Below are positions 1-10,544 of a stretch of 64,000 nucleotides of DNA, piece after piece. Position numbers and translations under genes: made by a program. Below the pieces are notes generated by a model that was given only the letters and a program-made list of their open reading frames with translations, made no database searches and was not told where the DNA came from. Source of the DNA: Allolobophora icterica (Eukaryota > Annelida > Clitellata > Crassiclitellata > Lumbricidae); NCBI GenBank assembly GCA_963556255.1, contig OY744610.1, positions 9,116,277-9,180,276 of the forward strand, read 5' to 3'. How positions within the stretch are numbered: position 1 is the first letter of the stretch; each line of letters starts with the position of its first letter.

Positions 1-421
1 TGATTTCAATCGGATATTATGGGCTTCGATGTAGTCTACTACATGCGCTCTTTGAAAAAGTTGAAAAAGTTGAACGACAATAAAAGATTTAGTTCCTATT
101 TAAACTACGGATTTTTGTGTAAATACCTAAAATGCTTAAGTAAATGCACTGAACGCCATTCTCACTGGATTCGGATATAGCACACCATCCTTTCTTTTAA
201 AATTGAAGCAAATGTAAGAACAGAATTTAATTAAAATGTCTGCAAAGCAAAAAGGAACAAAATAATTTTTAGATAATTTAATTATGTAAACGAATTCTCT
301 ACGTTAAAAGAAAACAGGTTAATCAACAGTTGACTTGAAGTACATGTAGTAAACGCTAGGATATTAAACGAGATGTCGAAACTAGAAATTGCCCCTATCG
401 TTAATTTAATTTACACTGGTT
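1..421. other. 3' flank of propeller gene, no gene seen
   Basis: AT-rich sequence downstream of the minus-strand propeller gene. It is repeated at 34858-35313 and holds no convincing open frame. The left edge of the window cuts it. Confidence 0.5.
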
Positions 422-1352
422 TTATTCTTCTGTGAAACGGAAGATGGTTATAACACTGCTAACAAAATTATTAGTATTAAAACTCACTACCTCATTTCTC
501 TCTCTATTGTAGTGCAATCTATGGGAAATATAGAACTGTCCCCAGCTGAGACAGGAACCAGTGAAATTCAAGGGATTGAATTCAGAATCTAACAGCTCGA
601 TGCTGTTTTGCGCATCATTTATCAGAATTCTACCATAAATATCGGCACAATACACACCACACGCTCTACGTAGTGGCTTATACTGCCGTTCAATACTCCC
701 TTTCGCATCGATCTCAGTCAATACAGTTTGTGATTGGTCGTTAGAAGCAATCAATACATGGTTTCCATTTGATTTATGAATTATTCTGTCACCAAATCTC
801 AACCCAAATATTGGGTTTAATTGCGTTAACGCTAGCGTATGCTGCAAGGAACCGTGCGCGTTATATGTGATCAATGCCGCAGGAATCTGTCCTTGCTGCT
901 CTGCTAGGATTATTAAGCTGCCATTGTCGGAAACGGATATAGTAGGATGCGGACACTTTAGATCACTGATCCATGGTGATATGTTAAACTGATGTTCTTC
1001 ATCTTTCGTAATGCGTAAGACTGAAGAGCAATACGATTCCATATTTAGGCAATGTACATAGACGCAGTTTGACACGTTGCAAGCTACTATGTCCACTGGA
1101 AATGCTCCTGGTAGCGGGAAATCGTTAATCTCTGCCATGTTGTTGCGATCGTGAACTTTAATACTGAACTGATCTTGTTGATTATCTTTTCTGCAGGTTG
1201 CAAATATTCCGTCTTTCAATGTAATGACTTTGAAGACGCGAGACTGGATCGAACACTGATGCAAAATTTCCACACGAATCGTCTGCTGAGCTAAAAATAT
1301 TACTCTATTATATAAATTGCGCAAACGAGTGTCATGTATTAAACAAACTGTT
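422..1352 (-). CDS. Beta-propeller (NHL/TRIM-like) protein, terminal exon, copy A
   Basis: This is about 310 codons of open frame ending at 422, with no ATG near its left end. The open frame runs back to a non-ATG codon at 1384, through what looks like a 3' splice site: a T-rich tract and AG just before 1352. I therefore read it as the last coding exon of a spliced gene. The protein has repeating hydrophobic strands with patterns such as GSLIILAEQQG, NGNHVLIASND and YCADIYGRILI, typical of NHL-like six-bladed propellers fused to TRIM-type proteins in invertebrates. No RING or B-box lies in the window, so the family call is inference. A near-identical paralogue sits at 35314-36228 and differs by one base near the exon start. 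Confidence 0.6.
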
Positions 1353-2592
1353 CTAAAAAAAGACACAGATTTATCCAAATACACACATGCATGCGTTTAT
1401 ACGTGGAAAGAAGGCAAATGAACAATAAACTAAAAGCTTAATAATCCTGAAACGTGAGAACGGAACTAGTGGATGTCTTATCGACACCGTTTTCTATACG
1501 GAATTAAATGCAAATTATGCTAAAACTACTAACTAGCAGGGCATATTTTAACTGTATAACCAGTGGGACAAATGTCCCAGTAGTCTTAGGATTTGTCCCA
1601 GTAGTTAGGCTGATTTGTCCCAGGTAATGTATGTTGAAACTGTAACTAGTGGGACAAGTGTTGGAGGAGTTTTAAGAGTTGTCCCAGCAGTGAAATGATA
1701 AATAGTAAAAATGCATTGTTGTTACTAAAGAAAACTATGAAAATTCCCCAAAAAAGGTCATCAACTTTTTGAGGAGATGGTGTCTTGAGGAGATGATTTC
1801 CTAAAAATTCGTCAACTTTTTGAGAGACGAATTCCCCAAAAAAGTTAATAGGATTTTTCCAGAGACGAATTCCCAACAAAGGTCATTATAAACCCACGGC
1901 CGACTTTTTCCAAGTAGTCTAAATCTCTTAAAATATGCACTGCTAACTAGTCTAACTGGATTTGTCAATAGACCATGGCAAAATCTAGTTGAGCAACAGT
2001 GCATCAAATCTAATCTGGCATTCGATTGTCACTTAAGGTGAAATTTTTTAATTTGAAATCCTAAATCAAGGTTTAGATTCAATTCTACATTAGACGATCC
2101 TGAAAATGAAGTAATAAATTGAATTAAATATTGTATGATTCACATAAACAAAAGACCTCCGCATACCTACGAACACCGTTATAATATTGCATTGATGACA
2201 ACTTACCCTGCAAAATTGCATTTAAATCATGATGATTATAATCATGATGATGATGATGATAAGTAAGTAAAACGTAAGTAAGTATATTCTTTACTATAAC
2301 CAGCTGCCAAACAGCACTTTGGTGAACAAGCATCAGCAAACATACATCAGAATAAATCAGGATGATGATGACGATGATGACGATGATTATGGTGGTGGTG
2401 GTGGTGGTGGTGGTAGTGGTGGTGGTGGTGGTGGTGGTGGTGGTGGGGTGGTGGTGGCGGTGAGGAGCATAGTGGGGTGGTAGTGATTAAAGAAGGTAAT
2501 TCCAATGATAAAATCCCTTTTTACGAAATGCAGGTTTCTAGCTATTGTGCATTTTTAAGAGACACCCTAGTATGTATGAATGTATATAAGTA
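1353..2592. other. Intron/intergenic spacer with GTCCCA repeats
   Basis: No gene is visible. The region contains repeated GGGACAAATGTCCCAGTAG-type short inverted motifs (about 1563-1690) and repeated AATTCCCCAAAAAAGGTCAT-like units (about 1740-1890). It includes the Polinton empty site GCAAA at 1510-1514. All of it recurs after 55084 in copy B. Confidence 0.5.
2361..2462. repeat. GAT/GGT microsatellite
   Basis: Imperfect GATGAT and GGT triplet runs. The same locus in copy B (55834-55960) carries a much longer pure GAT run followed by GGT, so it is length-variable between copies. Confidence 0.9.
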
Positions 2593-3726
2593 GGGGAGAA
2601 GGGGGGAAGTTGGACACCTTAAGCAGTGTTTCACCTATTAAAAAGCTAATTATCAACATGAGAACAATTTTTTTAAAGAATCTCACAGAACAATATCCCT
2701 TAATTATTATTTAGCGTCAAAATAGCCCACAAGATTATAGATTATTTCTGTGTAACAGTTCAAAGTTGAGCCAGTGTGATGTCCATCTTCTCCAGACAAT
2801 CGAGGTAAGATGGACACTAACCTAGGGAAAGATGGACAGTAGAGTCCACTATAAGACCAGCCTAATAGCTCAAGTAAACTCTCTTCTGACCAACATCCAC
2901 GGTCGGTTTTCCGAACATATGTGTGTGGCAGCTAAATAAAAAAACGGTTTTAACAGACAGAAAGCTGAGTCTTACAGCTGTACAAACTGTAGGGTACATG
3001 TGGCAATAATAAGCCTAGGTCTATGCTAAAGAATTTTGCAAGAAATTAAACTAGATTAGGCATACATTTTTAATCAGACTTGTAACACAGGGTAAGTTGG
3101 ACCCCTAACTTGCAACCCTTATATCAATGCTCCACTGATCTGAGTGGCGCTATATAAGTTTTCGGTTACAATTACAATTATAATTACAATAACCACCGAC
3201 AGTATTACTAGCTACTGAACCATTAATATCGGCTCAATTGCAGTTCCAAGTAATGTTTGTTTCCACTGTGTAACTAAAATATATTTTGGACACTAACCCT
3301 TATATAAGGAGAAGATGGACACCCAAGCCTACCCGACCAACTTCACAACCGTCAACACAGTATCAAATAATTTGGTGCCTTTCAAAGCTAGTTCTACAGA
3401 CAGCTGGACTAACGCCAATTTCAGAAAACATATCATGTACTTAACCTACAAATACATTTTCTGCGCCGTATCCTTATGATTTTTCAAAAGAAAATTATGT
3501 CAATTTGGACAAAAACACGCGTATACACCATGACTGTCAATCATCAAGCGAAGAAGCCTCTTTCCGTTACGCAGGTCCCTACCATGCATAGTTAATATTT
3601 GCGCTATTGTTTTCTGTCCATCTTACACCTACATAGGTGTTCGACAGACACTCACAAAAGATTCTGTTTTAGTTTTCTCTCAGAGTGTCCATCTTACCTC
3701 GGGGGTCATCTTTCCCCAACCTACCC
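2593..3726. mobile_element. Non-autonomous pogo/Tc1-type DNA transposon (TA target)
   Basis: A 1.13-kb insertion bounded by TA at 2591-2592 and 3727-3728. The ends begin GGGGAGAAGGGG on the left and GGGTAGGTTGGGG (reverse complement) on the right. GTAAGATGGACAC-type motifs occur repeatedly inside in both orientations. No transposase frame is present. Copy B has the uninterrupted sequence with a single TA at 56101, which proves the boundaries. The ends resemble those of the larger pogo-type element at 16739-18724. Confidence 0.8.
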
Positions 3727-3728
3727 TA

Positions 3729-5442
3729 TGTTTGTATGTATGCATGTATATGCATGTATGCAGACACTTACTGTAACGCCTTTACGCCTCAAAGGCGCTG
3801 CTTGCCTGCTAGTCTAAGAGGCGCAACGGTCAACCAAGGATAACGAGTTCTTCTGTAAACAACCATGCTCAAAGTCGCCACAGAAGGATTCTCGCACATG
3901 GCAGATCCAAACCAGCAGAGTCGTCATCAGAATGAGGGTAAACGATCAGAACTCCGCTGCTAGCAGTTTGGTAACTGCTGAGAACGTGTCTACTGTAAAC
4001 GGCCTGTTATTGCAATGGTAATTGTTGTCTGACATTTATAAACCGCCACAAATAATATAACTATGGAAGGACAAATTGAGGAGCTCGAGCCGCAGCTCCA
4101 AGAAAGGCGATTCCAATCCAACTGGTGGACCCAACATAGGTAAAGCTTCTGGACTGAGTTGTAGCAGTACGCGTACGAGGGACAGTCAGGAGTCCATGGG
4201 AAGCCGATCGAAGGATGTCACGACCCGGGACCGAGGAACCTGAAATGCAGAAGTGCACCCCTCAGCCAGCGATGCGCAATATTCGGACGTACGGTCGCTC
4301 GAGGTCGTGACAGGTCGAATTGGGGGCCGTGGACAGCTTATCTAATAATCATGTTTTGCGATCGTGTGTATATTAATTCATGAATAAGGACATTGTGGAA
4401 TTCTATTCTATGAAGAACAAATATTATCCTTGAAGTAACTGCCAGGCAAACGACAACTGTATGCTTTCTGCATCGCAAGGTAGGTCTACAAGACTTATGG
4501 ACAAACGCCGTCTTCTGAAAAATCATCGCCTGCAGAGCAGCAACTTCCATTTCCCACAACCGACATCTCTAATGGAAAGCGATGAGATACAACGGGATCA
4601 CATTTCAAATGCATTCTTTTCTGCCGTCCTTGTAATGCAATGTAAAATCTCTCAGCGCCAAACATAAGCCATGTCAGGGAGACTAGCTTATAAACTGGTG
4701 CTATATCAGTTTAAACATCGGCGCGATATAAAATCAAGTCCACTATAGTCAGGTTGTTTGGTGCCAGATCAGAACCCGCGGAGGTCAAGCCGAGGAAACA
4801 GCATTTATGATATAGTGAAATGGTGGAAATCGTTGATGATGGTGATTGGGGATGGTGGCGCAAAAGTAGAATCAGGATAGGATAGCTTTAAGAGTTTGGT
4901 TTTCAGTCGTGGGTGGACAGCTGGAGAGGAAAAGACAAGCGGCGGAGAGGTGAGATTGACAGTCGTAATGAGAAGAGGAGAAACTGGCGAAGATCTTTTG
5001 AGAGTTCGTGCGAGAGAGAGCTGGTGTAGCGTAGCAGAATTTTAGCGAGGAACAGACTACATCGAAGGCCAGAAAAGATGTAATGAAAATCGAGTAGACC
5101 TGGGTGGTTGGATGGTGCATAGATGGCGAGCGAAAGAGGGTTGAGAGGTTTGAATGGCGTTGTAGGTAAGGCTGTAATAGATACAATGTTGTAATGGATG
5201 CGCTGATGGATTTTTAGCAAGTGAGGTGATTTGAGAACAGACTCAACAGAGGTCATGTGATGTCCTCGATGTCCTTCATAAGGACAATAGTCTAGAATCT
5301 TGAATACGTCTAAATGTCTCGAGGAGTGACCATTGTGCCTTTTTGTTATTCCTTTATTAACTTTGTGCTGGAAAAGGTATGGTACTGAAGCTCGTGAAAA
5401 TGGCCGACAGTAACATATTCGTAACAGTACCCTATTTCTCTG
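3729..5442. other. Spacer with old repeat fragments, no gene seen
   Basis: Matches copy B 56103-57607, except for about 250 bp (4113-4362) found only here. Short open frames exist on both strands but show no family features. The minus-strand frames near 4872-5256 and 57046-57412 differ between copies in a way that suggests no selection on protein. Confidence 0.5.
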
Positions 5443-5614
5443 TTAACCCTTCGTCGGGCGGAAAAAAAAAACTATACAACTAAGGGCGTGGGGTCAATAT
5501 TGACCCCACAGTAGTTATCATGCAAATCGAATAAAATAAGCACTTAGATTGCACGAGAAGGTCATTATTATTATTATTATTCACTGAAATGTCATTATTT
5601 ATTGTACTTCCTCA

Positions 5615-5985
5615 TGACGTAGCGTCATAAAATGACGTCATGGCATGACGTTACGTCATGATGTTATGACGCCACATACAAACGTAGGCTTGTAATACTG
5701 TTCTTAGCCTTATGTTTAGCGCCATCAATACAATGTAATGACGCTTCTTCATGACATGATGTCATGACGTGACGTCATGACGTGGTGTCATGACATGACG
5801 TCACGTCATGATGTCATGACGCCAGATACAAACATAGGCTTGTAATACTGTTCTTACGCTAACGTTCAACGCCCTCAATACAATGTAATGACGCTTCCTC
5901 AGACATGACGTCATGACGTGACGTCATGACGTGGCGTCATGACGTGGCGTCATGACGTGACGTCACGTAGTGATATCATGACGCC
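5615..5985. repeat. Tandem repeat with TGACGTCA palindromes
   Basis: About three units of 120-180 bp, each ending in GGCTTGTAATACTGTTCTTA and packed with TGACGTCA/CATGACGTGACGTCATG palindromes. These are perfect CRE/ATF-type sites, dozens of bases apart, inside the piggyBac element. Confidence 0.8.
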
Positions 5986-6197
5986 ACATACAAGCATAGG
6001 CTTGTAATACTGTTCTTAGACTATTGCATAGTGCCCTCAATACCATGAAATGACGCTAGAATGAACACAGGAGACTGCTAGGAGCCTAGGAAAGTATTTC
6101 ATCAATCAGCAGATAGACATATCTGACAGAAGATTTGACAGTGGACTGGACACACATTCTTATGAAATGCCTTGCACACAGCCGTGGCTTTTTTTTG

Positions 6198-6716
6198 TCA
6201 GTCTGTCTGGGAGAAACTTGGCAGCGACCTCGTTTCCTTGGAGGTTCGATGATTAGTGTCGTCTAACAGTCGTGCTCTAATCAGTCCACGATTAGTTGCA
6301 TCACTGTTCCTGTAGCTCTTGGCAAAGGTCTTTTTCCCAGTTTCTTGACGACGCTTTCTCACTGGAGCCACCTTCAATTTCTCATGAAGGACGTAAGCCT
6401 GAAGTGCCGAAACATCCAGTAGGTTGCAGAACAGCACTACTGGCCAAAGGCTGGTTGAGAACTTCGTGCTGAAGGTTTCTGTCATCTGGTCAGCACAATC
6501 AACTACTTTGGTCTTATGGTAGAAGTTGATAACCTCTGGAAGTTTCCTTGGTGCTTTGCCAAAAGTTCCATTGGAGATGTGCATAGTCAACAAGACGATG
6601 ACCACTTTGTCTTTCTTACAGTTGTAAGAAAGCAATGACGAGTCGCCGGTCTCATTGAACCCGACCAGGGATAAGTACAATCTCGCGTCCTCTGGGAGAA
6701 ACAAATTTGTGGGCAA
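6198..6716 (-). pseudogene. piggyBac transposase C-terminal fragment
   Basis: A 172-residue frame with the DDE_Tnp_1_7 signature region. Residues around 85-120 (VINFYHKTKVVDCADQM, then SLWPVVLFCNLLDVSALQAY) match the conserved third-Asp block and the tryptophan-proline helix of piggyBac transposases. The N-terminal two thirds are missing or frame-broken upstream (6717-6990 contains more degraded transposase-like sequence), so it should be inactive. It lies inside an element with TTAA and CCCTTCG ends, which agrees with the family. Confidence 0.75.
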
Positions 6717-7612
6717 TTCTGCTCGATTAGTAGGCTACGAATAGTACCAACAAAAGTAGATTTCTTTGTCTTCAGAACATCTCTAGCTCGGGCCAGCGAG
6801 GTGCAAAAATTATAAGTGGTAATGTTGCGACCTCCACATTCAAGAGGTTGTATGAGCTGACGTTCAATGTTTCCTCCCAGATCTTTGGTTGAAGCTGCAT
6901 CAGCGCTTTCTTTGCTGCAATATATGCTGGCATTGTAGGCTTACACGTACTTCGTTTCAGCGTCGCAGCACATTCATAACTTCATGCCGTATTTCGCCGG
7001 CTTTGACGGCTTATATTGTACAAATTTGCACCAACCTCGATATGGAGCGAGCCTTTCGTCATTTGTGAGGAATGGCCCTGTAACATAGGCGAAATTTGTG
7101 GGGGTACGAGGGGTACCCGTACCCCCATTTTTGGACTGGGATACCGTACCCCCACGTTTTGAACAATGCCAGTCAATATTTTATTATTGTACTTTCCCAG
7201 AGGTCGCAGTCTCGGCCTTGCTTCGTGCATGCAATAAACTGGTACCCCCCACTTTTTAGACCAAAGTTACGCCTCTGCCCTGAAATCATTGCACCTTGAG
7301 CGTTGTGTAAATAGGAACAATAAATAAGCAAGTAATATCGTGGGTTTTGTGTAACCCTAGACTGTCTAATGACAAAGAAACATCACTTATTGTTCTGGGG
7401 TCAAAAATGACCCCATGACCTTAAGTGTATAAATGTCTTGTAATTTTTTTCCATCTAAAATTCGCATGCATACTCAACTGGAATACGTAGAGACAACCTA
7501 TACAATAATTCTCGTAAAAGACCAAGGCAGTCATTTCAGTTTTTAACATCGATTCATGGTTTGAAAATGCACTCTGGGGTCATTTTTCACCCAACGCCCG
7601 ACGAAGGGTTAA

Positions 7613-8689
7613 TTAAAAAATCTTATTTCCCATCACAATATATTTGTTAAGACCTCATAGGAGATATTTAGCATGCCGTGATGAGAATATAAACCCTTAA
7701 TGCGGCCGACATTAACAAAAAAGATTGCACCCCTGCCATAAGGTGCGACGGAGCAGAGCCAACAAGACAATTATGCGTAAGGGTCAGGATCTGAAACTGG
7801 ATACGTTGGTGGATGGAGAACCAGTGCTAAGTACCCACATAAAGCATAATGGAAGCTATATGGCCAAACCTGGACTCTAATAAGACGGACAGCTGCATTG
7901 AGAACGGACTGAAGCTTCGAAATATTAGGCCTACCTAGTGAAAGCAGAGCAAAGATAGCGTTACAAGAGTCCACCTTGGTGCAGATAAGGACGTGAATTA
8001 AAATAGTAATGGCATGAAAGAAGCGTTTGGTTTACAGCGTCGTATCATCCGTGATACGGCGCTGATGAAGGTAACACGTCATAGTAAGAATTACGACTGA
8101 CATACACATTGACCGCATTTCCGATTTCAGATGTAGTTATTACACAAATAAAGCTAATTTCTTTATTATAATGAACTAACCAGTTCCATGTAGAGCTCTG
8201 CGAAGTTCATTTCGAAAGAAGTTGCTCGTAAGGATGCTGCTCCATTGCGCACAGACAGTTCTAAGTCTGGTTATAACAAGATCAGCTTTTTCTGTCCACG
8301 CACTTTTGGCCAGCTTCATACCCTTCACTTCCATTACTACGGCTTTAATTAGGATAGACTCAAGTAGCTCAGTTGGTAGATCATGCAGCTACAGGTTCAA
8401 TTAAAAGATATCACGTCTGCTCACACATTTCTTTAGAACTCATCATAAACACAAATCAATTAAATCAATTAAAGATCTTTCAACCGAAATATGCAAAGAG
8501 GGGCTTCTTTTGAATAAACACATATTAGAAGGTTAAGCTCAATAGAAACATGAGAACGAACTGCATGATAGTTAAGTGGTGTCTCCATAAATTTATAACA
8601 AAGGCCAGTAGGTAATGTCGCACCTATCTTTCTGCCCCATTCCAATTCAAGGTCCTCAATCATCCTTGTCTCTAAGGCTCAACTTGTTC
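7613..8689. other. Spacer with tRNA-like SINE head
   Basis: No gene. At 8361-8400 the sequence TAGCTCAGTTGGTAGA followed by GGTTCAATT resembles RNA polymerase III A and B boxes, probably a truncated tRNA-derived SINE. It is present in copy B near 58363. Confidence 0.45.
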
Positions 8690-9005
8690 CGAAATATTTA
8701 TGTGACTTAATTCATCGCCCTCACTCTGCTGCTTTTCTTCGTCCTATTCGTTCCTCTGACCGTTTGGACCTCCTCGTTCCCCGTGTCAGGACTTTCCTCA
8801 AACTAGGTCTTTTGCTTCCATTGGCAATGTTCTTTGAAATGAGCTTCCTCCGTTCGTTCGTTCTTCTATTCTCTCAGGTAACGTATCTTCCTCTTTTACC
8901 TTTCTTAAAACTTGCTTTTTCTCTCGGGGTCTCTCGCATTGGCAGCGCTTCTGAATGGCCCTCCCGCTAGAAGCGCTTTATAAATATCCGAATACAATAC
9001 AATAT
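8690..9005 (+). mobile_element. LINE 3' end, copy A
   Basis: Remnant of the C-terminus of a LINE ORF2 with its 3' tail: GCGCTTTATAAATATCCG followed by AATACAATACAAT. The protein reading is frame-broken here, whereas copy B (58690-59000) keeps a 64-codon frame with the ASIGPALWNELP-type block seen at the end of CR1/L2-like reverse transcriptases. Many other GCGCT-TCCG tails with simple-repeat ends occur in the window. Confidence 0.6.
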
Positions 9006-9530
9006 CTTTGCCGATTTGATCTTTTTTGGTATTATTAATCAGCATAAAAGCAATTCCTTTTTTCCTTTGGACCTTTTAGTTATTTTCAAGATTTTCAAAA
9101 TAATTTGCCTTTTAGACCAATGTTTAACCTATAATATATAGCGAGAAAGACGCTTTGTAAATGTCCGAATACAATGCAATACAATTAAGAGATTTGGTTC
9201 AGCATGCTGAAAATGGCGATCGTAGAGTTATATGACAGTAGTGAATTGACGCATAGGGGAAGAACGAGGAGTCGCTAAAGTGACAGCATCGATATATCTG
9301 TAGAATGCAGCTTCATCTTCCGTTTAGAACCAACGACGGATGCGATGCATAGACACAATTTGGTGTCTTCTTGTAAAATGTAGCCTAGTAGGCCTATTTC
9401 TAAGTGTTAATAAGGCTATATTTACCAAAAAAGCATAGAAAGTGTACACCTTTAAACCGCACAATTCCAGCATGTTACAAAGCTTAGATCCAGACAAAGT
9501 ATGACTTTCATTTAATGCTATGTAGCTTAC

Positions 9531-9923
9531 CATTGTGTCGCTAGATGAGGTGAGTTTTGCACGTTTAGCATTGTCTTCGTGTTGCAATACTGCTGCAAAA
9601 GAAATAAATATATTTATCTCAACTACAATTCTTGGCCTCAAAAGTTGTATATCATTTAGATATGAAGCTATAATGTAGCCACGCTAACATCCATTAGTCT
9701 CGTGTGTTTGCGCATACGTTCCTGAATACGCGTAACTAGAGAAATGATATTTTGGTACATGACTCTGACTAGCATCATAAACTGTTCATTATGGGATACT
9801 GATTGGAGCTTTTTAAAAAACCAGAATGAACTATTAGAGACTTCCTTAGATTAACTTACAGTCTGATTCTTCGGTCTTTTGCTCTTCATTACCAATTTCA
9901 GCTGATGATTGTTTCTTTGACAT
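9531..9923 (-). CDS. 5' coding exons of a spliced gene, copy A
   Basis: Two exons are visible on the minus strand. Exon 1 runs from ATG at 9923 to 9860 (64 nt), followed by donor GTAAGT. Exon 2 runs from 9592 to 9531 (62 nt), preceded by a T-rich TTTTGCAG acceptor and followed by donor GTAAGC. The phases agree: a serine codon is split 1+2. The product starts MSKKQSSAEIGNEEQ and continues through a charged LQHEDNAKRAKLTSSS segment for 42 residues, which is low-complexity and unrecognised. Later exons were not found; the propeller exon at 422-1352 on the same strand could be the 3' end, which is a guess. Copy B keeps both exons, sites and phase with two substitutions, so the structure is real. 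Confidence 0.6.
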
Positions 9924-10184
9924 GACCAAAGGGAATCACTGGCATCTGCAGATGAACAAACGTCGTGGCTCTTGCCACAATCAACATCAATATTGCAAGC
10001 AACGGCAAATGGATGTACGTAAGAGCTCGAAGGAGAATAGCAAACTCAGGTCTGTTTGCAAACGTATGCCGCCATGTAGATGAATTACAGGAAATAAAAC
10101 AGTTAAAAATATATTTGAAATTAAAGAATCGAAGCGAGTGAATCTGTTAAATATAATTATAATGACGTCTTGAAACCATTACTG

Positions 10185-10192
10185 TGACGTCA
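10185..10192. promoter_or_regulatory. CRE/ATF site upstream of the two-exon gene, copy A
   Basis: A perfect TGACGTCA about 260 bp upstream of the exon 1 ATG, conserved with its flanks in copy B at 60182-60189. A half site AATGACGTC lies 24 bp away. A promoter role is inferred from position and conservation. Confidence 0.45.
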
Positions 10193-10544
10193 CGCAAAGG
10201 ACATGTTTTACACTTCGTATTTAACAATATTATAATTGATATATAATAGTTATATAAATTATATCACGCATATAATATCATATAATAATAATTAATAGGG
10301 CATAATATTGTTTTACAAATTTTATTATTACTTACTTTTTATTGTTTAAATTCATTGTTCATCCTTAATTTTAATTATTTAGTATTATTGATATTTTTAT
10401 TATTATTATCATTATGGTTGTTTTTACTTTCAGCCCAGATGGAATATCCTAAGGGTAAGATGAAGATACACGAAGCATGTTTGAGAATTGTTGCATAGTC
10501 TTCTCTCATCTCGACGGAGGCGTCTTTCTAAGCAATAATTGTGT

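Larger units (their letters stand above)
5447..7608 (-). mobile_element. piggyBac-family transposon, degenerate
   Basis: The element is flanked by TTAA at 5443-5446 and 7609-7612. It has 14-bp perfect inverted ends CCCTTCGTCGGGCG and subterminal GGGGTCA-spacer-TGACCCC palindromes (5493-5510, about 7397-7415 and 7575-7590). TTAA duplication and CCCT-type ends are hallmarks of piggyBac. A C-terminal transposase remnant lies at 6198-6716 and a TGACGTCA array near the left end. Copy B keeps the empty TTAA site at 57608-57611. Confidence 0.9.
1..10544. repeat. Duplicated segment, copy A
   Basis: The stretch from the window start to about 10544 reappears from 34858 to 60793 with a few percent mismatch and the same order: beta-propeller exon, GTCCCA-rich spacer, GAT/GGT repeat, LINE 3' end, two small coding exons, CRE promoter. 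Copy A differs by carrying a pogo-type element, a piggyBac element and about 250 bp near 4113-4362. Similarity stops sharply after the shared GCAATAATTGTGTC at 10531-10544. It may be a true tandem duplication or two haplotypes joined during assembly; the sequence alone cannot tell. Confidence 0.85.

Noticed and set aside
4872..5256. Minus-strand frames of 104-117 codons shared with copy B (57046-57412)
   Set aside because: Present in both copies only because the DNA is duplicated; overlapping frames, no domain, no sign of protein constraint.
7087..7290. Separate transposon inside the piggyBac element (GGGGTACC-rich)
   Set aside because: The inverted motifs are short and no target duplication is found.
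8361..8400. Functional tRNA gene
   Set aside because: A/B-box-like motifs only; no cloverleaf, spacing too short.
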